A DNA stretch of 64,000 nucleotides from Salifodinibacter halophilus. GTDB lineage: Bacteria > Pseudomonadota > Gammaproteobacteria > Nevskiales > Salinisphaeraceae. Numbering within the stretch: position 1 is the first letter of the stretch; each line of letters starts with the position of its first letter. Of this stretch, positions 42,604 to 52,030 are shown piece after piece. The translations under genes and the position numbers were made by a program. A model generated the notes under the pieces. It was given only the letters and a program-made list of their open reading frames with translations, ran no database searches and was not told the origin of the DNA. Location: assembly GCA_012999515.1 (NCBI GenBank), contig JABEEB010000001.1:1612001-1676000 (forward strand). The letters are read 5' to 3'.

Positions 42604-45315
42604 TCAGTGCGCCTGCTGCCAGTTGGCGGCAATGCCCGTCTCGGCGATCAGGGCAACATCCAGTTGGGCGATATTTGCCATCAGACTGGTGATCCGCCGC
42701 GCACAATCATCGGCCTCGTCGGCAGGCACTTCGAAGACCAGCTCGTCATGGACTTGCATGACCATACGCGCAGCTAGTTCGGTATCGGCGTGGACCGCGA
42801 GCATAGCCTTCTTGATGAGGTCAGCCGCGGTGCCCTGAAGGGGCGCGTTGATCGCGGCGCGTTCAGCAGCCTGCCGACGCGTGGCCTGGCGCGCGCTGAT
42901 CTCGGGTAGATACAGCCGGCGGCCGAACAAGGTCTCGACATAACCCTGGGCTTTGGCCTGGGTGCGCGTGTTTTCCATGTAACGAGAAACACCGGCGAAA
43001 CGCTCGAAGAAGCGTTCGATATAGGCGCTGGCCTCTGCGCGGCTCACGTCGAGCTGGCGCGACAGACCGTGCGCGGACATGCCGTACATTAGACCGAAGT
43101 TGATGGCCTTGGCCGCGCGCCGTTGGTCGGCGGACACCGCGACCAGCTCAACGCCGAAGACTTCCGATGCGGTCGCGGCGTGGATATCGCGCTCGTCATT
43201 GAACGCCGCCAGCAACCCCGGGTCGCCGGATAAATGCGCCATGATCCGCAGTTCAATCTGCGAATAATCAGCCGCCAAGATCTGCCAGCCGGGCGGCGCC
43301 ACGAACGCCTCGCGGATACGCCGACCGGACTCGGTTCGGATCGGGATGTTTTGTAGATTGGGATCGGACGACGACAATCGGCCAGTCGCCGTAACCGCCT
43401 GGTGATAGGAGGTGTGAATCCGACCGGTCGCCGGATTGATCTGGCCCGGTAGCTTGTCGGCATAAGTCGAGCGCAATTTCGACAACTCTCGCCAATCGAC
43501 GATTAGTCGCGGCAACTCATGCTGGTCGGCCAGCTCCTCCAGCACATCCTCAGCGGTCGACGGCGCGCCTTTCGGCGTCTTGCGGATGACAGGCAAGCCC
43601 AACCGATCGAACAGGATGGTCTTGATCTGATTCGGCGAGCCGAGATTGAACGCCTCGCCCGCGGCCGCATAAGCCGTGTCGGCCAACGTTTGCATGCGCT
43701 CGGCCAGTTCCCGACTGATTCGCACCAGCAGTTCTTCGTCGACGCAGACGCCGGTGGCTTCGACGTCGGCCAACGCCGACAATAGCGGAATCTCGGTCTG
43801 ATCGTAGAGTTGTTTCTGGGTCGGCAGTTCGGCGAGCCGGCGCTGCAATTCGGCGTGGAGCCGAAGTGTGATCTCGGCGTCCTCGGCGGCGTAAGGGGCG
43901 GCGGTTTCCAGATCAATCTGATTGAAGGTTAGCTGCTTAACCCCTTTGCCGGCGACCGTCTCGAATTTCGTCGTTGCCCGGTTTAGATAGGTCCGAGCCA
44001 GTGAATCCATATCGTGGCGCGTGGCCGTGCTATTCAGCACATAAGACGCCAGCATGGTGTCGTGGGCGACGCCGGCCAGCGGCAGGCCGTGACGACGCAA
44101 GACATTGACGTCGTATTTGATGTGCTGACCGAGCTTGGCGATGGTGGCGTCGGCCAGAATCGGACCCAGCTCGGCCTGCACACGCTCGAGGGCGAGCTGA
44201 TCCGGCGCGCCTGGATAATCGTGGGCAAGCGGTAAATACCAGGCCTCGTCGACCGTAACGGCGAACGACAGGCCGACCAGGTTGCTCGTCATCGCCGATA
44301 GGGCGTCGGTTTCGGTATCGACGCAGATTAGTTTGGCCGTGGCCAACGCATCGCGCAGCCGGCCAAGCGCGGCGGCGTCAAGCACCGTATGATAAATCGC
44401 GTTACTGGATGTTTCGGGCTCGGCGTTGTCTGGGCTCGCATCGTCGCGGGCGGCGCTGTTCGACTCGGTGCGCAGGAACCGGCGCATATCGTAGGTCTGG
44501 CACAGCGCTTCAAAGCGCTCACTGTCGATTTCGCGTCGTGTCAGATCCAGATTCTCCTCAGATAAATCCAGTTCGCAGCGAATCGTGGCCAGATCCTTAT
44601 ACAGTGGCAGGTCGTCGACAGCTGCGCGCAGGTTATCGGCGACTTTTCCTTTGATGTCGTCCGCGGCGGCTATTACCCCGTCCAGCGAGTCGTAGTGGGC
44701 CAACCACTTGGTCGCGGTTTTGGGCCCGACCTTGGCCACGCCCGGGATATTGTCCGACGTGTCGCCCACAAGGGCGAGATAATCGGCAATACGCTCGGGG
44801 CCGACACCGAATTTGTTGTGCACCTCGGCAACGTCGGTGGTGCGATCTTGCATGGTGTCCAGCAGTTTGACGCGATCGTCGACCAACTGGGCCATATCCT
44901 TGTCGCCGGTCACGATCAGCACTTCGGACTCGGCCTGTTTGGCGAGTGTGCCGATCACATCATCGGCTTCGACACCACCGACCTGAACCAACGGCAGGCC
45001 AAGCGATTGGATCACGGCCCACAAGCCATCGAACTGGGCGATGAGTTCCTCGGGCACCGGCGGCCGGTGGGCCTTGTAATCCGCGAACATGTCGCTGCGA
45101 AACGTCGGCCCCGGCGGGTCGAAGACCACGACGATCGACTCGTCGGGGTAGTCGCGCATGAACTTGTTCAGCATGTTGGTCATGCCGTAGATCGCGCCCG
45201 TGGGCTCACCCTGACTATTGGTGAGCGGCGGCAGCACGTGGTAAGCACGGAATAGCCACGACGAGCCATCAATCAGGATAAGCGGCTGTTTCGAATTCGT
45301 ATCGGCCATGCTCAA
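42604..45315 (-). CDS. polA: DNA polymerase I
   Basis: Repair and Okazaki-fragment polymerase. The 903-residue protein has all three domains: the 5'-3' exonuclease (LILIDGSSWLFRAYH, VTGDKDMAQLV, ADYLALVGDTSDNIPG), an intact 3'-5' proofreading domain (CVDTETDAL) and the polymerase with motif A DYSQIELRIMAHLSGD, motif B RRAAKAINFGLMYG and motif C VMQVHDELVFEV. Convergent with dhaKL with 19 bases between. Its start overlaps the lysA stop by four bases. Confidence 0.97.
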   Translation of the reverse strand: MSMADTNSKQPLILIDGSSWLFRAYHVLPPLTNSQGEPTGAIYGMTNMLNKFMRDYPDESIVVVFDPPGPTFRSDMFADYKAHRPPVPEELIAQFDGLWAVIQSLGLPLVQVGGVEADDVIGTLAKQAESEVLIVTGDKDMAQLVDDRVKLLDTMQDRTTDVAEVHNKFGVGPERIADYLALVGDTSDNIPGVAKVGPKTATKWLAHYDSLDGVIAAADDIKGKVADNLRAAVDDLPLYKDLATIRCELDLSEENLDLTRREIDSERFEALCQTYDMRRFLRTESNSAARDDASPDNAEPETSSNAIYHTVLDAAALGRLRDALATAKLICVDTETDALSAMTSNLVGLSFAVTVDEAWYLPLAHDYPGAPDQLALERVQAELGPILADATIAKLGQHIKYDVNVLRRHGLPLAGVAHDTMLASYVLNSTATRHDMDSLARTYLNRATTKFETVAGKGVKQLTFNQIDLETAAPYAAEDAEITLRLHAELQRRLAELPTQKQLYDQTEIPLLSALADVEATGVCVDEELLVRISRELAERMQTLADTAYAAAGEAFNLGSPNQIKTILFDRLGLPVIRKTPKGAPSTAEDVLEELADQHELPRLIVDWRELSKLRSTYADKLPGQINPATGRIHTSYHQAVTATGRLSSSDPNLQNIPIRTESGRRIREAFVAPPGWQILAADYSQIELRIMAHLSGDPGLLAAFNDERDIHAATASEVFGVELVAVSADQRRAAKAINFGLMYGMSAHGLSRQLDVSRAEASAYIERFFERFAGVSRYMENTRTQAKAQGYVETLFGRRLYLPEISARQATRRQAAERAAINAPLQGTAADLIKKAMLAVHADTELAARMVMQVHDELVFEVPADEADDCARRITSLMANIAQLDVALIAETGIAANWQQAH

Positions 45316-46577
45316 CGCTCGGGTAGAAGTCGTTTTTCACCGCGCATTAGGTCGGCAACCGACTCGCGCGCGCGGACTTCGATCATATCTCCATCAGCCA
45401 GCATGACTTCCGGTGCCCGCGGCCGTGTGTTGTAGTTCGAGGCCATGGCCGAACCGTAAGCGCCGGCCGAATACACGACCAGCAAATCACCCTCTGCCAG
45501 CGTGAGTTCGCGCTCGTTGGCCAGACAGTCGCCGGTCTCGCAGATGGGGCCGACCACGTCCCAAATGCGCGTTACGGCGCCATCGCCAGCCGCGCCGACA
45601 CGCTCGACGGCATGCGCGGCATCGTAGAGTGCCGGGCGAATCAGGTCGTTGATGGCTGCATCGACCACTGCAAACGAGCGCGCGTCGGTAGCCACCGCCG
45701 GTTTGAGTGTGTCGACACGGGTCAGAAGCACACCCGCATCGGCCGCGATTACGCGTCCCGGCTCGAATATCAGCCGCAGATCGCGATCCCCCACGGCCTT
45801 GCATACCGCCGCCACATAGTCGGCGATCGACGGTGGGTTGTCGGCCTGATAGTCAACACCAAGCCCGCCGCCAATATCCAGATGGTCGATGTCGATACCC
45901 TCAGCCGCCAAGCGGTCGATCAATGCGACCACACGTTCTGCAGCATCGCTAAACGGCGCCAGATCGGTCAGTTGAGAGCCGATGTGGCAATCAACGCCGA
46001 CGATTTCGATACCGTCCATGCCCGCAGCGCGCTGGTAGAGCGTGGCGGCGGACTCGACATCGACACCGAATTTGTTCTCGCTCAGTCCCGTCGCAATAAA
46101 CGGGTGAGTGCGGGCGTCGACATCCGGGTTAACGCGTATCGAGATCGGAGCGCTTTGGCTGCGCCGGGTCGCCAGCGTATTCAGGCGCTCCAACTCCGAT
46201 TCGGATTCGATGTTGAAACAGCCCACACCCACGTCCAGCGCGCGCTCGAGTTCGTCGCGTCGTTTGCCGACACCGGAGAAAACGATGTCTTCCGGCGCGC
46301 CACCCGCCGTGATAACGCGTTCCAGCTCACCGACCGAGACGATGTCGAAGCCACTGCCGAGATCAGCCAGTACGCCCAACACGCCGATGTTCGGATTGGC
46401 TTTGACTGCAAAACACACGCGCGCGTCGACACCTTCGAGCGCACGCTCGAAGGCTTGGTATCGCGCCCGCAAGGCCGTTTGGCTATAGACGTAGCACGGT
46501 GTATCGAACGCGTCGGCGACCGCCGCCAGGGCCACACCGTCCGCGCAGTGCTCGGGAAATGCGCCCACAGCCATCAA
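45312..46577 (-). CDS. lysA: Diaminopimelate decarboxylase LysA
   Basis: PLP-dependent enzyme that forms L-lysine from meso-diaminopimelate. The 421-residue protein has the PLP-lysine in CFAVKANPN, the HIGSQL motif, GGGLGVDY and the dimer-contributed ICETGDCLA motif. Its ends overlap its neighbours (4 bases with lptM before, 4 with polA after), so lptM-lysA-polA form one unit, possibly with a promoter in front of lptM. Confidence 0.97.
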   Translation of the reverse strand: MMAVGAFPEHCADGVALAAVADAFDTPCYVYSQTALRARYQAFERALEGVDARVCFAVKANPNIGVLGVLADLGSGFDIVSVGELERVITAGGAPEDIVFSGVGKRRDELERALDVGVGCFNIESESELERLNTLATRRSQSAPISIRVNPDVDARTHPFIATGLSENKFGVDVESAATLYQRAAGMDGIEIVGVDCHIGSQLTDLAPFSDAAERVVALIDRLAAEGIDIDHLDIGGGLGVDYQADNPPSIADYVAAVCKAVGDRDLRLIFEPGRVIAADAGVLLTRVDTLKPAVATDARSFAVVDAAINDLIRPALYDAAHAVERVGAAGDGAVTRIWDVVGPICETGDCLANERELTLAEGDLLVVYSAGAYGSAMASNYNTRPRAPEVMLADGDMIEVRARESVADLMRGEKRLLPER

Positions 46578-46801
46578 CCGCCGGAACCGCCGGCCGTATC
46601 GCTTGTCGCCCCGGACTCGGATGAATCGGACGACTCCGGAACCGATTGTTTGTTACCGCTGGTTTGGCTCTGCTGATCTTGTTGACCACTAGAGCTGCGC
46701 GGTTGATACAACGGACCTTTCTGGCCGCAGCCGGCTAGCACCGATCCGGCCAGTAGTGCAGCAATCATGAGGAGGGCGCTTTGTCGCCAGCGTCGACACA
46801 T
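46574..46801 (-). CDS. lptM: LPS translocon maturation chaperone LptM (YifL-type lipoprotein)
   Basis: Small outer-membrane lipoprotein of the LptM class that assists LptD oxidation. The 75-residue product has a lipobox LAGC (lipidated Cys25) followed by the family's GQKGPLYQP. The rest is Ser/Gln-rich and probably disordered. The frame is open to 46915, but only the ATG at 46801 gives a proper signal peptide. Located immediately before lysA, as in many gammaproteobacteria (there with dapF). Confidence 0.87.
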   Translation of the reverse strand: MCRRWRQSALLMIAALLAGSVLAGCGQKGPLYQPRSSSGQQDQQSQTSGNKQSVPESSDSSESGATSDTAGGSGG

Positions 46802-46919
46802 GCCTTGATGGGGCGTCAAAAAACCGGACGCGAATATAACACCGCCGCGCGCCACACGCGCCTTGCATGCTACGCCACCGCTGTCCAGACTATACGTCGA
46901 AAGTCGCATAAACACAGGT

Positions 46920-47588
46920 ATGTCGGACCCAATCGTTATTCAACCGCCCGCAGCCGCCAACGCTAGCGTTATCTGGCTGCATGGATTGGGCGCCAGCGCT
47001 GACGACTTCGTCGGCCTAGCCGATGAGCTCGCGCTCGGATCCGGGCACGGCGTCCGCTTCGTGCTACCGAATGCGCCGACCATGCCGGTGACAATCAACA
47101 GCGGCACCCCCATGCCAGCGTGGTACGACATCCGCGGCCTCGATATAGACGCGCCCGAGGACACCGACGGGCTGAGCGCCAGCTGTGAGCGCATCGACGC
47201 ACTGATAGCCGCCGAGCGGGAGCGCGGCATTGCCGCCGACCACATTGTGCTCGGCGGCTTTTCCCAAGGCGGCGCGCTGGCGCTATATGCCGGGCTTTGC
47301 TATCCCGAGCAACTGTGCGGCGTGGTCGCACTATCAGCGTATCTGCCGCGACACGAGTGGCTACTAGACGCCGCACGAACCACGACGAATAACAACAAAC
47401 CGCCGGTGTTCATGGCGCACGGCGACGCCGATCCTGTGCTGGCTCCAGAGCTCGGCGCACAAAGCCGCGATTTGCTGCTTGCAGGTGGCTATGATGTGGC
47501 ATGGCATAGCTATCCAATGGGCCACGAGGTTTCGGCAAACGAGCTGGTGGCACTGCGCGACTGGCTCATCGCGACCGGCATCGTTTAA
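46920..47588 (+). CDS. Carboxylesterase/phospholipase (EstB/YtpA-like alpha/beta hydrolase)
   Basis: A 222-residue alpha/beta hydrolase of the phospholipase/carboxylesterase (Abhydrolase_2) family. It has SVIWLHGLGASADDF, the nucleophile in GGFSQGGALALY, and acid and His in HGDADPVLAP and YPMGHEVS. Substrate is likely short acyl esters. The open frame starts at 46863, but the ATG at 46920 marks the conserved start. The upstream 19 residues would lie in the lptM promoter side. Followed after 18 bases by a DedA gene. Confidence 0.87.
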   Translation: MSDPIVIQPPAAANASVIWLHGLGASADDFVGLADELALGSGHGVRFVLPNAPTMPVTINSGTPMPAWYDIRGLDIDAPEDTDGLSASCERIDALIAAERERGIAADHIVLGGFSQGGALALYAGLCYPEQLCGVVALSAYLPRHEWLLDAARTTTNNNKPPVFMAHGDADPVLAPELGAQSRDLLLAGGYDVAWHSYPMGHEVSANELVALRDWLIATGIV

Positions 47589-47606
47589 TCGGGGCGGTCG
47601 CACGTC

Positions 47607-48176
47607 GTGTTATCTACCATCGCGCAATTCGTTATCCAGTACGGCTATATCGCGGTCGGCATCGGCTGTTTCTTCGAAGGCGAGATCGCGGTTTTTGCAG
47701 GCATGATCGCTGCCCGCGAAGGGGCACTGATGGTGCAGGGCGTATTTTGGGCCGCGCTGGTGGCCACATTCATCGGCGACAACGTCTGGTTCCAGGTCGG
47801 GCGGGTTTTCGGGCGCCCCGCACTGGTACGGCGGCCACGCTATCGGCGCAAGATCGCGCGCGTCGAGTATCTGGTCGACCGCTATGGGGCGCCGGTGATT
47901 ATCGGTTTTCGATTTTTCTATGGCCTGCGCTACGTTACGCCGTTCGTTCTGGCCTCGCTCGGTATTCCGACCTGGCGCTTCGCGCTCTACGATGCCGCCG
48001 GTGTGCTGCTCTGGACGGCTGTGATCAGCGTAGCGGCCTATTATCTGGCGGGCGCAGCCGAACAAGCGCTGGGCTGGATACAACACGCCGAAATCGGATT
48101 ATTGGCCACGCTCGCTGCCGGCGTGCTGATCGCTGCGATTGCCGTCTGGCTAATTCGGCGTCGACGCCGGCGCTAG
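47607..48176 (+). CDS. DedA family membrane protein (VTT domain)
   Basis: Inner-membrane protein of the DedA/SNARE-associated family, some of which recycle lipid carriers such as undecaprenyl phosphate. The 189-residue product has an E-rich first loop (FFEGEIAVFAGMIAAREG), the GDNVWFQVGR stretch, FRFFYGLRYVTPFVLA and GIPTWRFALYDAAG, all typical. It starts with GTG and lies at the end of the small esterase-dedA unit; it overlaps tamB's 3' end by four bases on the opposite strand. Confidence 0.87.
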   Translation: MLSTIAQFVIQYGYIAVGIGCFFEGEIAVFAGMIAAREGALMVQGVFWAALVATFIGDNVWFQVGRVFGRPALVRRPRYRRKIARVEYLVDRYGAPVIIGFRFFYGLRYVTPFVLASLGIPTWRFALYDAAGVLLWTAVISVAAYYLAGAAEQALGWIQHAEIGLLATLAAGVLIAAIAVWLIRRRRRR

Positions 48177-51100
48177 TGGTCGATCGAAAAGATCACATCA
48201 CCGCCAGTCGACTCGGAGCTGGACGAGGTTTTCAACTTCCAGTGCGACGACAATGTGTATCTTAGAGAAACCGTTGAAACCTGGTCGAACAAGCCCAGAC
48301 CGTAGCTGAGATACAGCTTGGGTGTTAAATACTTGCCCACGGTGAACGCCGCGTTATCGCGGGATTTACCGGGCGAGCTGCCGACGCCGATTTGATCGAC
48401 GCCAAGTTTATCGCCCAGTTTATTCAACACGCTGTTGGCACGTCCCGAACCAAGTGCCAGCGCCGCCTTGGCGATCAGATTGGATTGCCCGGCACTGTTG
48501 TCTTCCGGCGCCCGACCCAGCATCAACCAAGACAGTTGTTCCGACTGGGTCATCGACGGCTCCGAGAAAAGATTGACGTTCGGCTCCGCCAATGGGCCAC
48601 GCACGTGCACCCCGACGGTGACATCCTCGGTCGGATAGCGCGCCGCTTTAACATCCATCGCCGGCGCGCTTAGCGGGCCGCCACCGAACAAGATCTGCCC
48701 GTTGGTGATATCCAGATTCTGGCCATACGCACGATAAGACCCATCGACCAGATTAATCTGGCCGGACCCAGTCGCGGGCTGACCGGGTTGCTGCACGATG
48801 GATAATTTTCCGTTGACATCGGTCTTGAGGCCAAAGCCTTCGATATGGATGTCCTTGCCCAGAATTAAATCGATGTTCGCGTGCACCTTGCGTGCGACGC
48901 GCTTGGCCGCCGATTCTTTCTTGCCCACGATGACCTGATCGCCAGACACGGTCGTCGCACCCGCAGCGGGCAGATCCCGGGGCGTGATACTGGCTTTCGG
49001 CACTTTGACCGTGCCGTTAGCCTCGATACGCTTGGGGGTGATTGCTAACTGCAGATCAGGACTTATAAACGCCTGCACCATCGGTATGTTGACGGCTTCG
49101 AAATCTTGCCCTTGGATATTTAATTGGACCGACTGACCGGCATCGCCAAGCCCGACCTGTCCGTTCAGTTTCAAGGTGCCACCCCCCGAGTCGACCTGAC
49201 CATCGAGGTTGATGCGATCGCCTTGACCAACGGCGGTCAACTGCAGGTCTTTCAGCGTTAACCCTGGTTGGATCAGCGTTAATTTAGGCGCATCCAGTTT
49301 TAGCTGGCCCTGTATTGACGGCTCGGCGAGCTTGCCGTCCAGCTTCAAATCCCCCTGCATATGGCCTTGTGTCTGGCCGATCTGTGGTGAGAATTGATTG
49401 ATGAAACCGAAGTCGGCGATATTGACTTGCAGGCGGCCACTCAGCGGACGCTGGCTCAAGCCAGCCTTACCAGCGGCGACATCGACGTTGGCCTGCACAC
49501 CGCCTTGATCAAACGGCAAATCGATAGCCGCCGACAACTTCCGATCGCGCAAACGTGCATCGATCTGGCCGGGCTGAAGGGATAGCACATTGACGGTCTT
49601 GCCATCGGCGTTGTCGACCTGCACTTGCCCCTCGGTCGTCGTCAGCCGGGTGACCAAATCGGGCGATCCACGCGCGGGCTGCTTCGCCGAAACCTCGCCC
49701 GACAGGGTGCCGCTAACCGAAATGTTTTTCGGTAAAACAGGCTTTAGGTAGGCAAATGCCAAGTCGTTAATCTTGATATGCGCCTTGCTACCACTACTCG
49801 CCGTATGGCTTCCCTGTAAACAAACCCTGGCCTCACCCGATTCAAGACAGGCGTTTTCCAGGCCTTGTCCATCGGCAGCCACATGCCCCTCGGCCGATCC
49901 GGCCAGATGCCAAGGCTCGAACTGCCCGTAGCCGGCATCAAGTTTAGACAAACGGAATTGCCATGTCTTATCTGCACGCTGGTAACGGCCGGTCAACGTG
50001 CTCTTAAGCTTGGCGCCAGCGCCGTCGAACGCTATCTCGACTTGATGTTTGGCGGGCCTGCCGTCGGCGTCGAGCGTTAATTTATCGACATGCTGGCCGG
50101 CCGCGTCGACATTCCGGATATCAGCCGCGATAGAAGACGCCTTCTGGCCCGACCAGTCAACGTCTGCATCTAACTTGGCACTGCCAACTGTGTAATCACC
50201 GTATGCCAAATCATTCGCTTGCAACTTGGCATCGGCCATGGGCTTGGCGACCGTGCCGCCTAGCTGGCCTTTGGCGCTCAGTGCACCGGCCAGAGTCGGC
50301 CACAGCTCGGCCATTTGGGGCGCTTGGATGTTGAATCGGGCATCCAGTGGCGTGTCGGGCGCCCAACCGAGGTGTCCGCTCAGCCGCGCCTGGGCCGACC
50401 CCGAGTCCAGCCGGAAATGGTCCACATCGATGGTTTGGGTTTGACCGACGTATTGGACACGGGTACCCAGCTGAATCGGGCGACCATGCAACGTGCCGTC
50501 GGCGGTCAAGCGCTTAACCGTGGCGGTCAGTCCCGTTTTATCCTGATGAGCGGTGGCATCGAGATTAAAATCGAGGTTACCGGATACACCAGCGACCACG
50601 GCATCCGGCTTGATGGCGTGGCCTGTAAGCTCGGCGCTAGCCTGCAGCGACGGCGCCCAGCGCGCCTTGGCGTGACCCTCGATGCGCCCAGCCCCGCCGG
50701 TAACGCGCAGCTTCGAGAGCTTGAATTTGGACGTGCTACCACTACCAGCCAGTTGTAACTGGCCTTGAGTACGGCCGACGACCTGCCAATTCAAATCGCC
50801 AGTGAGCTCATAATCATCCATCGTGCCAGTCAACTGAACCTGACCTTTCGGCGTACGATAGGCCGGCTTGTCTTTAAGCGGCCACTGCAGGTCCGACCAA
50901 GCCAACTTGAGGTCCATCGTGCGTGTTTTGCCTAGCGCTAATTGGCCGTTCGCTTTTAATTGGCCATCGGTTTGCGGACTGGTAACGCGCAGATTGTCGA
51001 TCGTGACCGCGCTCGGCGCGTAGTGGATCCCCCCTTGTACCTTCGCCTTGCCATAGACCGGACTGTCGGCGCTGGCGTCAACATCAATGGTCAGATCATC

Positions 51101-52030
51101 GATGCTTCCCCGCAAGCCGACATCGGCTGTCGCGCTTAGCTTAGGCAGGCTCGGCTTTATCGCGTGCGCTTTGAGTTCGTTCAGCGCGACGTCCAACGTC
51201 AGTTCGGGCTTGTTCAGCGCGTTTTGCACCCGGCCACTGAGTTGGATGTTGTAAGGCTCGGTAACGCCGGCGTCGATTGCCAGGTCGTCGAGCTTACCCT
51301 GCACGCTGGCATTGGCTTTTATAGGCGCCAACGTGCCGGTATCCAGACTGGCCTGGGCGCTCAGCTTTGTCGGATAGCCGTTTTTCGGCGTCACGCCGGC
51401 ACTGGCCTTGAGATCAAAGCGCGGCCCATGGCCCGTGATCTGGCCGATTTGCCATTGATCGCTGCGCAGCGCTATGTCCTTGACCCGTGCCTTGGCGACT
51501 CGGAAAGGTTTGTCGCTGGACTGGCTGTTCAGAGTGACATGGTCGACAGCGATGGTATCGATCTGGACACTAAGCGGTAACTTGACCGACTGCGGCACTT
51601 CAAATGAGCCGCTCTTTTTCTGTGGCTTGGTAGATTTGGCCGACTTGGCAGCATAATCGACGCCGGCTATCCCCAGACGCCGAATATGTAACCTGGCGTG
51701 TAGCAGGGCTTTCGGATCCCAACGCAGCTCAAGCTTTTTGACGCTCAAATCGGTCGATTGGTTATTCACACGCACGCCGGTCAGCGTCAACGGTCCAAAC
51801 AGTCGGCCTTCGACATTCGCCACCTGAATCGACGCCGGCATATAGCCTTGTATCCGATGCCAGGCAAACGCGGTGCCGCTGGGCGTGGCTAGCACCCATG
51901 CCAGCAATCCGATCACCACGACCAACAACACAGCTAGCGTACCGCCGGTCCATTTCAAGATACGCCATACGCGTCCGGGCCAGCGCTTTCGGCGTGGCTG
52001 CGCCGACTGGTTGTCTTGATCGCGACTCAA
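48173..52030 (-). CDS. tamB: Translocation and assembly module subunit TamB
   Basis: Large AsmA-like bridge protein from inner to outer membrane, involved with TamA in moving phospholipids or assembling outer-membrane proteins. The 1285-residue product has one N-terminal membrane helix (about 28-52), then repetitive beta-rich sequence predicted to form a long groove, and the C-terminal DUF490 domain (about 950-1285) with GSGQINLVDGSYRAYGQ, DVTVGVHVRGPLAEP and SYGLGLFDQ. Start overlaps tamA by four bases. Confidence 0.95.
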   Translation of the reverse strand: MSRDQDNQSAQPRRKRWPGRVWRILKWTGGTLAVLLVVVIGLLAWVLATPSGTAFAWHRIQGYMPASIQVANVEGRLFGPLTLTGVRVNNQSTDLSVKKLELRWDPKALLHARLHIRRLGIAGVDYAAKSAKSTKPQKKSGSFEVPQSVKLPLSVQIDTIAVDHVTLNSQSSDKPFRVAKARVKDIALRSDQWQIGQITGHGPRFDLKASAGVTPKNGYPTKLSAQASLDTGTLAPIKANASVQGKLDDLAIDAGVTEPYNIQLSGRVQNALNKPELTLDVALNELKAHAIKPSLPKLSATADVGLRGSIDDLTIDVDASADSPVYGKAKVQGGIHYAPSAVTIDNLRVTSPQTDGQLKANGQLALGKTRTMDLKLAWSDLQWPLKDKPAYRTPKGQVQLTGTMDDYELTGDLNWQVVGRTQGQLQLAGSGSTSKFKLSKLRVTGGAGRIEGHAKARWAPSLQASAELTGHAIKPDAVVAGVSGNLDFNLDATAHQDKTGLTATVKRLTADGTLHGRPIQLGTRVQYVGQTQTIDVDHFRLDSGSAQARLSGHLGWAPDTPLDARFNIQAPQMAELWPTLAGALSAKGQLGGTVAKPMADAKLQANDLAYGDYTVGSAKLDADVDWSGQKASSIAADIRNVDAAGQHVDKLTLDADGRPAKHQVEIAFDGAGAKLKSTLTGRYQRADKTWQFRLSKLDAGYGQFEPWHLAGSAEGHVAADGQGLENACLESGEARVCLQGSHTASSGSKAHIKINDLAFAYLKPVLPKNISVSGTLSGEVSAKQPARGSPDLVTRLTTTEGQVQVDNADGKTVNVLSLQPGQIDARLRDRKLSAAIDLPFDQGGVQANVDVAAGKAGLSQRPLSGRLQVNIADFGFINQFSPQIGQTQGHMQGDLKLDGKLAEPSIQGQLKLDAPKLTLIQPGLTLKDLQLTAVGQGDRINLDGQVDSGGGTLKLNGQVGLGDAGQSVQLNIQGQDFEAVNIPMVQAFISPDLQLAITPKRIEANGTVKVPKASITPRDLPAAGATTVSGDQVIVGKKESAAKRVARKVHANIDLILGKDIHIEGFGLKTDVNGKLSIVQQPGQPATGSGQINLVDGSYRAYGQNLDITNGQILFGGGPLSAPAMDVKAARYPTEDVTVGVHVRGPLAEPNVNLFSEPSMTQSEQLSWLMLGRAPEDNSAGQSNLIAKAALALGSGRANSVLNKLGDKLGVDQIGVGSSPGKSRDNAAFTVGKYLTPKLYLSYGLGLFDQVSTVSLRYTLSSHWKLKTSSSSESTGGDVIFSIDH

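Noticed and set aside
45612-46676. 354-codon frame antisense to lysA
   Set aside because: Fully covered by lysA and lptM, which have clear family motifs; no motif in the antisense product.
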